Source: Acanthococcus lagerstroemiae
Taxonomy: Eukaryota; Arthropoda; Insecta; Hemiptera; Eriococcidae
Assembly: GCA_031841125.1 (NCBI GenBank)
Contig: JAJSSI010000056.1
Location: forward strand, 1 to 64,000
Direction of reading: 5' to 3'
DNA: 64,000 nt
Shown: positions 52,401-64,000 of the stretch, in pieces
Position numbering within the stretch: the first letter of the stretch is position 1
Layout of the letters: the number at the start of each line of letters is the position of its first letter
Position numbers and translations under genes: made by a program
Notes under the pieces: model-generated
What the model was told of the DNA's origin: nothing
Seen by the model: the letters and a program-made list of their open reading frames with translations, nothing else
Databases searched by the model: none

Positions 52401-55400
52401 AAAAATTTTGATTTGAAGACTGTTTAATACTCAGTTTTTCACGCTGAGTCCGAATTTGTTGTTCAAATTCGGCGGGGACGCTCCGCTGTCGAGATACACT
52501 CGAAAACGTGGTCAAAATATTTTTCTGTCAGCGCCTTCAACGCGTTGAATATGCCACACATCGCACGCCAATTGACGTTTTCCAAATCTCTATTTCTCTG
52601 GGGCGAACCAACAATTTGCTAATAATTTTGGAATGGAGATAGCTAGAGCAGTGCGGTTTGAAATTTTGGATACAGGAGATAATTTTGAATAAGACGTACT
52701 TTTCAGTTTTGCTCAAGCAGCCTCCAATCAAAAGATTTTGGCCTTTTATCAGTTCGCCCCAGGAAATTCGCAACATTGAAAACGCATATTGGTGCGAATT
52801 GTATTGCAGATCCGACGAGTTTAAGGCGTTTCTACATTTTTCAGAAATTCGCCAAATTACCAAGATGCACTCGAAAATGTGGTCAAAAAATCACTTTAGG
52901 TAAATTTTGGTAACAGATTCGAGTTCGCTTCGAAAAATTGAGTAATCTGACCCAGCGCCGACGCCGAAGCTCTCCGAAAATTTTTTCGCCCAAAAAAACG
53001 CATGATGTATAGTATGGAGAAATTTTCAAAAATAAAAAATTTTGATTTGAAGACTGTTTAATACTCAGTTTTTCACGCTGAGTCCGAATTTGTTGTTCAA
53101 ATTCGGCGGGGACGCTCCGCTGTCGAGATACACTCGAAAACGTGGTCAAAATATTTTTCTGTCAGCGCCTTCAACGCGTTGAATATGCCACACATCGCAC
53201 GCCAATTGACGTTTTCCAAATCTCTATTTCTCTGGGGCGAACCAACAATTTGCTAATAATTTTGGAATGGAGATAGCTAGAGCAGTGCGGTTTGAAATTT
53301 TGGATACAGGAGATAATTTTGAATAAGACGTACTTTTCAGTTTTGCTCAAGCAGCCTCCAATCAAAAGATTTTGGCCTTTTATCAGTTCGCCCCAGGAAA
53401 TTCGCAACATTGAAAACGCATATTGGTGCGAATTGTATTGCAGATCCGACGAGTTTAAGGCGTTTCTACATTTTTCAGAAATTCGCCAAATTACCAAGAT
53501 GCACTCGAAAATGTGGTCAAAAAATCACTTTAGGTAAATTTTGGTAACAGATTCGAGTTCGCTTCGAAAAATTGAGTAATCTGACCCAGCGCCGACGCCG
53601 AAGCTCTCCGAAAATTTTTTCGCCCAAAAAAACGCATGATGTATAGTATGGAGAAATTTTCAAAAATAAAAAATTTTGATTTGAAGACTGTTTAATACTC
53701 AGTTTTTCACGCTGAGTCCGAATTTGTTGTTCAAATTCGGCGGGGACGCTCCGCTGTCGAGATACACTCGAAAACGTGGTCAAAATATTTTTCTGTCAGC
53801 GCCTTCAACGCGTTGAATATGCCACACATCGCACGCCAATTGACGTTTTCCAAATCTCTATTTCTCTGGGGCGAACCAACAATTTGCTAATAATTTTGGA
53901 ATGGAGATAGCTAGAGCAGTGCGGTTTGAAATTTTGGATACAGGAGATAATTTTGAATAAGACGTACTTTTCAGTTTTGCTCAAGCAGCCTCCAATCAAA
54001 AGATTTTGGCCTTTTATCAGTTCGCCCCAGGAAATTCGCAACATTGAAAACGCATATTGGTGCGAATTGTATTGCAGATCCGACGAGTTTAAGGCGTTTC
54101 TACATTTTTCAGAAATTCGCCAAATTACCAAGATGCACTCGAAAATGTGGTCAAAAAATCACTTTAGGTAAATTTTGGTAACAGATTCGAGTTCGCTTCG
54201 AAAAATTGAGTAATCTGACCCAGCGCCGACGCCGAAGCTCTCCGAAAATTTTTTCGCCCAAAAAAACGCATGATGTATAGTATGGAGAAATTTTCAAAAA
54301 TAAAAAATTTTGATTTGAAGACTGTTTAATACTCAGTTTTTCACGCTGAGTCCGAATTTGTTGTTCAAATTCGGCGGGGACGCTCCGCTGTCGAGATACA
54401 CTCGAAAACGTGGTCAAAATATTTTTCTGTCAGCGCCTTCAACGCGTTGAATATGCCACACATCGCACGCCAATTGACGTTTTCCAAATCTCTATTTCTC
54501 TGGGGCGAACCAACAATTTGCTAATAATTTTGGAATGGAGATAGCTAGAGCAGTGCGGTTTGAAATTTTGGATACAGGAGATAATTTTGAATAAGACGTA
54601 CTTTTCAGTTTTGCTCAAGCAGCCTCCAATCAAAAGATTTTGGCCTTTTATCAGTTCGCCCCAGGAAATTCGCAACATTGAAAACGCATATTGGTGCGAA
54701 TTGTATTGCAGATCCGACGAGTTTAAGGCGTTTCTACATTTTTCAGAAATTCGCCAAATTACCAAGATGCACTCGAAAATGTGGTCAAAAAATCACTTTA
54801 GGTAAATTTTGGTAACAGATTCGAGTTCGCTTCGAAAAATTGAGTAATCTGACCCAGCGCCGACGCCGAAGCTCTCCGAAAATTTTTTCGCCCAAAAAAA
54901 CGCATGATGTATAGTATGGAGAAATTTTCAAAAATAAAAAATTTTGATTTGAAGACTGTTTAATACTCAGTTTTTCACGCTGAGTCCGAATTTGTTGTTC
55001 AAATTCGGCGGGGACGCTCCGCTGTCGAGATACACTCGAAAACGTGGTCAAAATATTTTTCTGTCAGCGCCTTCAACGCGTTGAATATGCCACACATCGC
55101 ACGCCAATTGACGTTTTCCAAATCTCTATTTCTCTGGGGCGAACCAACAATTTGCTAATAATTTTGGAATGGAGATAGCTAGAGCAGTGCGGTTTGAAAT
55201 TTTGGATACAGGAGATAATTTTGAATAAGACGTACTTTTCAGTTTTGCTCAAGCAGCCTCCAATCAAAAGATTTTGGCCTTTTATCAGTTCGCCCCAGGA
55301 AATTCGCAACATTGAAAACGCATATTGGTGCGAATTGTATTGCAGATCCGACGAGTTTAAGGCGTTTCTACATTTTTCAGAAATTCGCCAAATTACCAAG

Positions 55401-58400
55401 ATGCACTCGAAAATGTGGTCAAAAAATCACTTTAGGTAAATTTTGGTAACAGATTCGAGTTCGCTTCGAAAAATTGAGTAATCTGACCCAGCGCCGACGC
55501 CGAAGCTCTCCGAAAATTTTTTCGCCCAAAAAAACGCATGATGTATAGTATGGAGAAATTTTCAAAAATAAAAAATTTTGATTTGAAGACTGTTTAATAC
55601 TCAGTTTTTCACGCTGAGTCCGAATTTGTTGTTCAAATTCGGCGGGGACGCTCCGCTGTCGAGATACACTCGAAAACGTGGTCAAAATATTTTTCTGTCA
55701 GCGCCTTCAACGCGTTGAATATGCCACACATCGCACGCCAATTGACGTTTTCCAAATCTCTATTTCTCTGGGGCGAACCAACAATTTGCTAATAATTTTG
55801 GAATGGAGATAGCTAGAGCAGTGCGGTTTGAAATTTTGGATACAGGAGATAATTTTGAATAAGACGTACTTTTCAGTTTTGCTCAAGCAGCCTCCAATCA
55901 AAAGATTTTGGCCTTTTATCAGTTCGCCCCAGGAAATTCGCAACATTGAAAACGCATATTGGTGCGAATTGTATTGCAGATCCGACGAGTTTAAGGCGTT
56001 TCTACATTTTTCAGAAATTCGCCAAATTACCAAGATGCACTCGAAAATGTGGTCAAAAAATCACTTTAGGTAAATTTTGGTAACAGATTCGAGTTCGCTT
56101 CGAAAAATTGAGTAATCTGACCCAGCGCCGACGCCGAAGCTCTCCGAAAATTTTTTCGCCCAAAAAAACGCATGATGTATAGTATGGAGAAATTTTCAAA
56201 AATAAAAAATTTTGATTTGAAGACTGTTTAATACTCAGTTTTTCACGCTGAGTCCGAATTTGTTGTTCAAATTCGGCGGGGACGCTCCGCTGTCGAGATA
56301 CACTCGAAAACGTGGTCAAAATATTTTTCTGTCAGCGCCTTCAACGCGTTGAATATGCCACACATCGCACGCCAATTGACGTTTTCCAAATCTCTATTTC
56401 TCTGGGGCGAACCAACAATTTGCTAATAATTTTGGAATGGAGATAGCTAGAGCAGTGCGGTTTGAAATTTTGGATACAGGAGATAATTTTGAATAAGACG
56501 TACTTTTCAGTTTTGCTCAAGCAGCCTCCAATCAAAAGATTTTGGCCTTTTATCAGTTCGCCCCAGGAAATTCGCAACATTGAAAACGCATATTGGTGCG
56601 AATTGTATTGCAGATCCGACGAGTTTAAGGCGTTTCTACATTTTTCAGAAATTCGCCAAATTACCAAGATGCACTCGAAAATGTGGTCAAAAAATCACTT
56701 TAGGTAAATTTTGGTAACAGATTCGAGTTCGCTTCGAAAAATTGAGTAATCTGACCCAGCGCCGACGCCGAAGCTCTCCGAAAATTTTTTCGCCCAAAAA
56801 AACGCATGATGTATAGTATGGAGAAATTTTCAAAAATAAAAAATTTTGATTTGAAGACTGTTTAATACTCAGTTTTTCACGCTGAGTCCGAATTTGTTGT
56901 TCAAATTCGGCGGGGACGCTCCGCTGTCGAGATACACTCGAAAACGTGGTCAAAATATTTTTCTGTCAGCGCCTTCAACGCGTTGAATATGCCACACATC
57001 GCACGCCAATTGACGTTTTCCAAATCTCTATTTCTCTGGGGCGAACCAACAATTTGCTAATAATTTTGGAATGGAGATAGCTAGAGCAGTGCGGTTTGAA
57101 ATTTTGGATACAGGAGATAATTTTGAATAAGACGTACTTTTCAGTTTTGCTCAAGCAGCCTCCAATCAAAAGATTTTGGCCTTTTATCAGTTCGCCCCAG
57201 GAAATTCGCAACATTGAAAACGCATATTGGTGCGAATTGTATTGCAGATCCGACGAGTTTAAGGCGTTTCTACATTTTTCAGAAATTCGCCAAATTACCA
57301 AGATGCACTCGAAAATGTGGTCAAAAAATCACTTTAGGTAAATTTTGGTAACAGATTCGAGTTCGCTTCGAAAAATTGAGTAATCTGACCCAGCGCCGAC
57401 GCCGAAGCTCTCCGAAAATTTTTTCGCCCAAAAAAACGCATGATGTATAGTATGGAGAAATTTTCAAAAATAAAAAATTTTGATTTGAAGACTGTTTAAT
57501 ACTCAGTTTTTCACGCTGAGTCCGAATTTGTTGTTCAAATTCGGCGGGGACGCTCCGCTGTCGAGATACACTCGAAAACGTGGTCAAAATATTTTTCTGT
57601 CAGCGCCTTCAACGCGTTGAATATGCCACACATCGCACGCCAATTGACGTTTTCCAAATCTCTATTTCTCTGGGGCGAACCAACAATTTGCTAATAATTT
57701 TGGAATGGAGATAGCTAGAGCAGTGCGGTTTGAAATTTTGGATACAGGAGATAATTTTGAATAAGACGTACTTTTCAGTTTTGCTCAAGCAGCCTCCAAT
57801 CAAAAGATTTTGGCCTTTTATCAGTTCGCCCCAGGAAATTCGCAACATTGAAAACGCATATTGGTGCGAATTGTATTGCAGATCCGACGAGTTTAAGGCG
57901 TTTCTACATTTTTCAGAAATTCGCCAAATTACCAAGATGCACTCGAAAATGTGGTCAAAAAATCACTTTAGGTAAATTTTGGTAACAGATTCGAGTTCGC
58001 TTCGAAAAATTGAGTAATCTGACCCAGCGCCGACGCCGAAGCTCTCCGAAAATTTTTTCGCCCAAAAAAACGCATGATGTATAGTATGGAGAAATTTTCA
58101 AAAATAAAAAATTTTGATTTGAAGACTGTTTAATACTCAGTTTTTCACGCTGAGTCCGAATTTGTTGTTCAAATTCGGCGGGGACGCTCCGCTGTCGAGA
58201 TACACTCGAAAACGTGGTCAAAATATTTTTCTGTCAGCGCCTTCAACGCGTTGAATATGCCACACATCGCACGCCAATTGACGTTTTCCAAATCTCTATT
58301 TCTCTGGGGCGAACCAACAATTTGCTAATAATTTTGGAATGGAGATAGCTAGAGCAGTGCGGTTTGAAATTTTGGATACAGGAGATAATTTTGAATAAGA

Positions 58401-61400
58401 CGTACTTTTCAGTTTTGCTCAAGCAGCCTCCAATCAAAAGATTTTGGCCTTTTATCAGTTCGCCCCAGGAAATTCGCAACATTGAAAACGCATATTGGTG
58501 CGAATTGTATTGCAGATCCGACGAGTTTAAGGCGTTTCTACATTTTTCAGAAATTCGCCAAATTACCAAGATGCACTCGAAAATGTGGTCAAAAAATCAC
58601 TTTAGGTAAATTTTGGTAACAGATTCGAGTTCGCTTCGAAAAATTGAGTAATCTGACCCAGCGCCGACGCCGAAGCTCTCCGAAAATTTTTTCGCCCAAA
58701 AAAACGCATGATGTATAGTATGGAGAAATTTTCAAAAATAAAAAATTTTGATTTGAAGACTGTTTAATACTCAGTTTTTCACGCTGAGTCCGAATTTGTT
58801 GTTCAAATTCGGCGGGGACGCTCCGCTGTCGAGATACACTCGAAAACGTGGTCAAAATATTTTTCTGTCAGCGCCTTCAACGCGTTGAATATGCCACACA
58901 TCGCACGCCAATTGACGTTTTCCAAATCTCTATTTCTCTGGGGCGAACCAACAATTTGCTAATAATTTTGGAATGGAGATAGCTAGAGCAGTGCGGTTTG
59001 AAATTTTGGATACAGGAGATAATTTTGAATAAGACGTACTTTTCAGTTTTGCTCAAGCAGCCTCCAATCAAAAGATTTTGGCCTTTTATCAGTTCGCCCC
59101 AGGAAATTCGCAACATTGAAAACGCATATTGGTGCGAATTGTATTGCAGATCCGACGAGTTTAAGGCGTTTCTACATTTTTCAGAAATTCGCCAAATTAC
59201 CAAGATGCACTCGAAAATGTGGTCAAAAAATCACTTTAGGTAAATTTTGGTAACAGATTCGAGTTCGCTTCGAAAAATTGAGTAATCTGACCCAGCGCCG
59301 ACGCCGAAGCTCTCCGAAAATTTTTTCGCCCAAAAAAACGCATGATGTATAGTATGGAGAAATTTTCAAAAATAAAAAATTTTGATTTGAAGACTGTTTA
59401 ATACTCAGTTTTTCACGCTGAGTCCGAATTTGTTGTTCAAATTCGGCGGGGACGCTCCGCTGTCGAGATACACTCGAAAACGTGGTCAAAATATTTTTCT
59501 GTCAGCGCCTTCAACGCGTTGAATATGCCACACATCGCACGCCAATTGACGTTTTCCAAATCTCTATTTCTCTGGGGCGAACCAACAATTTGCTAATAAT
59601 TTTGGAATGGAGATAGCTAGAGCAGTGCGGTTTGAAATTTTGGATACAGGAGATAATTTTGAATAAGACGTACTTTTCAGTTTTGCTCAAGCAGCCTCCA
59701 ATCAAAAGATTTTGGCCTTTTATCAGTTCGCCCCAGGAAATTCGCAACATTGAAAACGCATATTGGTGCGAATTGTATTGCAGATCCGACGAGTTTAAGG
59801 CGTTTCTACATTTTTCAGAAATTCGCCAAATTACCAAGATGCACTCGAAAATGTGGTCAAAAAATCACTTTAGGTAAATTTTGGTAACAGATTCGAGTTC
59901 GCTTCGAAAAATTGAGTAATCTGACCCAGCGCCGACGCCGAAGCTCTCCGAAAATTTTTTCGCCCAAAAAAACGCATGATGTATAGTATGGAGAAATTTT
60001 CAAAAATAAAAAATTTTGATTTGAAGACTGTTTAATACTCAGTTTTTCACGCTGAGTCCGAATTTGTTGTTCAAATTCGGCGGGGACGCTCCGCTGTCGA
60101 GATACACTCGAAAACGTGGTCAAAATATTTTTCTGTCAGCGCCTTCAACGCGTTGAATATGCCACACATCGCACGCCAATTGACGTTTTCCAAATCTCTA
60201 TTTCTCTGGGGCGAACCAACAATTTGCTAATAATTTTGGAATGGAGATAGCTAGAGCAGTGCGGTTTGAAATTTTGGATACAGGAGATAATTTTGAATAA
60301 GACGTACTTTTCAGTTTTGCTCAAGCAGCCTCCAATCAAAAGATTTTGGCCTTTTATCAGTTCGCCCCAGGAAATTCGCAACATTGAAAACGCATATTGG
60401 TGCGAATTGTATTGCAGATCCGACGAGTTTAAGGCGTTTCTACATTTTTCAGAAATTCGCCAAATTACCAAGATGCACTCGAAAATGTGGTCAAAAAATC
60501 ACTTTAGGTAAATTTTGGTAACAGATTCGAGTTCGCTTCGAAAAATTGAGTAATCTGACCCAGCGCCGACGCCGAAGCTCTCCGAAAATTTTTTCGCCCA
60601 AAAAAACGCATGATGTATAGTATGGAGAAATTTTCAAAAATAAAAAATTTTGATTTGAAGACTGTTTAATACTCAGTTTTTCACGCTGAGTCCGAATTTG
60701 TTGTTCAAATTCGGCGGGGACGCTCCGCTGTCGAGATACACTCGAAAACGTGGTCAAAATATTTTTCTGTCAGCGCCTTCAACGCGTTGAATATGCCACA
60801 CATCGCACGCCAATTGACGTTTTCCAAATCTCTATTTCTCTGGGGCGAACCAACAATTTGCTAATAATTTTGGAATGGAGATAGCTAGAGCAGTGCGGTT
60901 TGAAATTTTGGATACAGGAGATAATTTTGAATAAGACGTACTTTTCAGTTTTGCTCAAGCAGCCTCCAATCAAAAGATTTTGGCCTTTTATCAGTTCGCC
61001 CCAGGAAATTCGCAACATTGAAAACGCATATTGGTGCGAATTGTATTGCAGATCCGACGAGTTTAAGGCGTTTCTACATTTTTCAGAAATTCGCCAAATT
61101 ACCAAGATGCACTCGAAAATGTGGTCAAAAAATCACTTTAGGTAAATTTTGGTAACAGATTCGAGTTCGCTTCGAAAAATTGAGTAATCTGACCCAGCGC
61201 CGACGCCGAAGCTCTCCGAAAATTTTTTCGCCCAAAAAAACGCATGATGTATAGTATGGAGAAATTTTCAAAAATAAAAAATTTTGATTTGAAGACTGTT
61301 TAATACTCAGTTTTTCACGCTGAGTCCGAATTTGTTGTTCAAATTCGGCGGGGACGCTCCGCTGTCGAGATACACTCGAAAACGTGGTCAAAATATTTTT

Positions 61401-62801
61401 CTGTCAGCGCCTTCAACGCGTTGAATATGCCACACATCGCACGCCAATTGACGTTTTCCAAATCTCTATTTCTCTGGGGCGAACCAACAATTTGCTAATA
61501 ATTTTGGAATGGAGATAGCTAGAGCAGTGCGGTTTGAAATTTTGGATACAGGAGATAATTTTGAATAAGACGTACTTTTCAGTTTTGCTCAAGCAGCCTC
61601 CAATCAAAAGATTTTGGCCTTTTATCAGTTCGCCCCAGGAAATTCGCAACATTGAAAACGCATATTGGTGCGAATTGTATTGCAGATCCGACGAGTTTAA
61701 GGCGTTTCTACATTTTTCAGAAATTCGCCAAATTACCAAGATGCACTCGAAAATGTGGTCAAAAAATCACTTTAGGTAAATTTTGGTAACAGATTCGAGT
61801 TCGCTTCGAAAAATTGAGTAATCTGACCCAGCGCCGACGCCGAAGCTCTCCGAAAATTTTTTCGCCCAAAAAAACGCATGATGTATAGTATGGAGAAATT
61901 TTCAAAAATAAAAAATTTTGATTTGAAGACTGTTTAATACTCAGTTTTTCACGCTGAGTCCGAATTTGTTGTTCAAATTCGGCGGGGACGCTCCGCTGTC
62001 GAGATACACTCGAAAACGTGGTCAAAATATTTTTCTGTCAGCGCCTTCAACGCGTTGAATATGCCACACATCGCACGCCAATTGACGTTTTCCAAATCTC
62101 TATTTCTCTGGGGCGAACCAACAATTTGCTAATAATTTTGGAATGGAGATAGCTAGAGCAGTGCGGTTTGAAATTTTGGATACAGGAGATAATTTTGAAT
62201 AAGACGTACTTTTCAGTTTTGCTCAAGCAGCCTCCAATCAAAAGATTTTGGCCTTTTATCAGTTCGCCCCAGGAAATTCGCAACATTGAAAACGCATATT
62301 GGTGCGAATTGTATTGCAGATCCGACGAGTTTAAGGCGTTTCTACATTTTTCAGAAATTCGCCAAATTACCAAGATGCACTCGAAAATGTGGTCAAAAAA
62401 TCACTTTAGGTAAATTTTGGTAACAGATTCGAGTTCGCTTCGAAAAATTGAGTAATCTGACCCAGCGCCGACGCCGAAGCTCTCCGAAAATTTTTTCGCC
62501 CAAAAAAACGCATGATGTATAGTATGGAGAAATTTTCAAAAATAAAAAATTTTGATTTGAAGACTGTTTAATACTCAGTTTTTCACGCTGAGTCCGAATT
62601 TGTTGTTCAAATTCGGCGGGGACGCTCCGCTGTCGAGATACACTCGAAAACGTGGTCAAAATATTTTTCTGTCAGCGCCTTCAACGCGTTGAATATGCCA
62701 CACATCGCACGCCAATTGACGTTTTCCAAATCTCTATTTCTCTGGGGCGAACCAACAATTTGCTAATAATTTTGGAATGGAGATAGCTAGAGCAGTGCGG
62801 T
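49488..62801 (+). repeat. Homogeneous block of 21 consecutive 634-bp type B copies
   Basis: Twenty-one successive landmark spacings are exactly 634 bp. Each copy has a single TTTTCAAAA unit in the slippage tract and an intact hairpin pair, and I found no substitution by eye. This is the most uniform part of the window and the simplest reading is a recent local amplification. Such uniformity can also come from an assembler filling a region that reads could not resolve. Confidence 0.93.
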
Positions 62802-64000
62802 TTGAAATTTTGGATACAGGAGATAATTTTGAATAAGACGTACTTTTCAGTTTTGCTCAAGCAGCCTCCAATCAAAAGATTTTGGCCTTTTATCAGTTCG
62901 CCCCAGGAAATTCGCAACATTGAAAACGCATATTGGTGCGAATTGTATTGCAGATCCGACGAGTTTAAGGCGTTTCTACATTTTTCAGAAATTCGCCAAA
63001 TTACCAAGATGCACTCGAAAATGTGGTCAAAAAATCACTTTAGGTAAATTTTGGTAACAGATTCGAGTTCGCTTCGAAAAATTGAGTAATCTGACCCAGC
63101 GCCGACGCCGAAGCTCTCCGAAAATTTTTTCGCCCAAAAAAACGCATGATGTATAGTATGGAGAAATTTTCAAAATTTTCAAAAATAAAAAATTTTGATT
63201 TGAAGACTGTTTAATACTCAGTTTTTCACGCTGAGTCCGAATTTGTTGTTCAAATTCGGCGGGGACGCTCCGCTGTCGAGATACACTCGAAAACGTGGTC
63301 AAAATATTTTTCTGTCAGCGCCTTCAACGCGTTGAATATGCCACACATCGCACGCCAATTGACGTTTTCCAAATCTCTATTTCTCTGGGGCGAACCAACA
63401 ATTTGCTAATAATTTTGGAATGGAGATAGCTAGAGCAGTGCGGTTTGAAATTTTGGATACAGGAGATAATTTTGAATAAGACGTACTTTTCAGTTTTGCT
63501 CAAGCAGCCTCCAATCAAAAGATTTTGGCCTTTTATCAGTTCGCCCCAGGAAATTCGCAACATTGAAAACGCATATTGGTGCGAATTGTATTGCAGATCC
63601 GACGAGTTTAAGGCGTTTCTACATTTTTCAGAAATTCGCCAAATTACCAAGATGCACTCGAAAATGTGGTCAAAAAATCACTTTAGGTAAATTTTGGTAA
63701 CAGATTCGAGTTCGCTTCGAAAAATTGAGTAATCTGACCCAGCGCCGACGCCGAAGCTCTCCGAAAATTTTTTCGCCCAAAAAAACGCATGATGTATAGT
63801 ATGGAGAAATTTTCAAAAATAAAAAATTTTGATTTGAAGACTGTTTAATACTCAGTTTTTCACGCTGAGTCCGAATTTGTTGTTCAAATTCGGCGGGGAC
63901 GCTCCGCTGTCGAGATACACTCGAAAACGTGGTCAAAATATTTTTCTGTCAGCGCCTTCAACGCGTTGAATATGCCACACATCGCACGCCAATTGACGTT
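62802..64000 (+). repeat. Terminal type A copy and truncated type B copy
   Basis: After the uniform block, one 643-bp copy with two slippage units returns (62802-63444). The last copy starts at 63445, has one slippage unit, keeps the hairpins, and is cut by the end of the window inside the left foldback arm. The array therefore continues to the right. Confidence 0.93.

Larger units (their letters stand above)
1..64000 (+). repeat. Satellite DNA: ~0.6-kb monomer in one head-to-tail tandem array
   Basis: One landmark string recurs 100 times on the + strand between 571 and 63445, always in the same orientation, with spacings of 605-644 bp (mean about 635). The 99 complete copies are 37 of 643 bp, 35 of 634 bp with one 9-bp unit lost, 9 of 614 bp, 1 of 605 bp, and 17 others (five of 642, three of 635, two of 636, two of 616, and single copies of 644, 634 by another route, 630, 623 and 612). 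The array enters and leaves the window mid-monomer, so its true length is unknown. No unique sequence interrupts it. This is the structure of a eukaryotic satellite kept homogeneous by unequal exchange or conversion. I do not recognise the family, and no CENP-B box or telomere motif is present. Confidence 0.98.

Noticed and set aside
571..63936. Recurring open frames of 81-91 codons (+ and -) and 108 codons (-) in every copy
   Set aside because: They start with TTG or GTG, have no recognisable domain, overlap each other on opposite strands, and recur only because the DNA itself is repeated. Their lengths track satellite indels. No codon-level constraint can be shown.
1..64000. CRISPR array or bacterial tandem repeat system
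   Set aside because: There are no short repeats with unique spacers and no cas genes; the unit is about 635 bp and the copies are nearly identical throughout.
1..64000. Telomeric or subtelomeric signature
   Set aside because: No TTAGGC, TTAGGG or TTAGG arrays occur; the TTTAGG before GTAAAT is an isolated part of each monomer.

Overview
The whole 64 kb window is one head-to-tail tandem array of a single satellite monomer of about 0.6 kb. A fixed landmark (GGTTTGAAATTTTGGATAC, L = its first T of TTGAAA) occurs 100 times on the + strand, from 571 to 63445, always in the same orientation. That gives 99 complete copies plus a truncated copy at each end. Both array ends lie outside the window. 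I see no supportable protein-coding gene, tRNA, rRNA, CRISPR, transposase or telomeric repeat.

Copy lengths, from landmark spacings: 37 copies of 643 bp (type A); 35 of 634 bp (type B, one 9-bp slippage unit fewer); 9 of 614 bp (type C, a 29-bp deletion); 1 of 605 bp (both losses); the other 17 are minor variants of 612-644 bp. From about 2.1 kb rightward the copies look identical, apart from two indel-prone spots (an A/T slippage tract and a hairpin pair) and one base change seen at 33020.

Layout. 1-2488: edge-like copies that carry nearly all private substitutions and indels. 2489-20430: mostly type A with small tract-length variants. 20431-49487: a mosaic of A, B and hairpin-deletion copies, including four type C copies in a row (47032-49487). 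49488-62801: 21 consecutive 634-bp copies. 62802-64000: one A copy and a partial B copy. Type B rises in frequency from left to right.

Inside each monomer: an imperfect 297-bp foldback with arms of about 125 bp and a 47-bp loop; a perfect 14-bp palindrome; two 25-bp direct repeats (2 mismatches) near the foldback's outer ends; a TTTTCAAAA slippage tract; and two abutting hairpins where all the 20-31-bp deletions fall. A 193-bp open segment bounded by a TTTTCAG acceptor-like and an AG|GTAAATTTT donor-like site could be a fossil exon, but this is weak.

Organism: a long, highly homogeneous satellite with no genes points to a eukaryotic nuclear genome. The A/T-rich TTTTCAAAATTTTC style and TTTTCAG signals are reminiscent of nematodes (Caenorhabditis-like), but that is an inference from style. 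There is no gene network to describe; the interest lies in array structure, homogenisation, the foldback and the deletion hotspot, and in whether the near-perfect identity is biological or an assembly effect.
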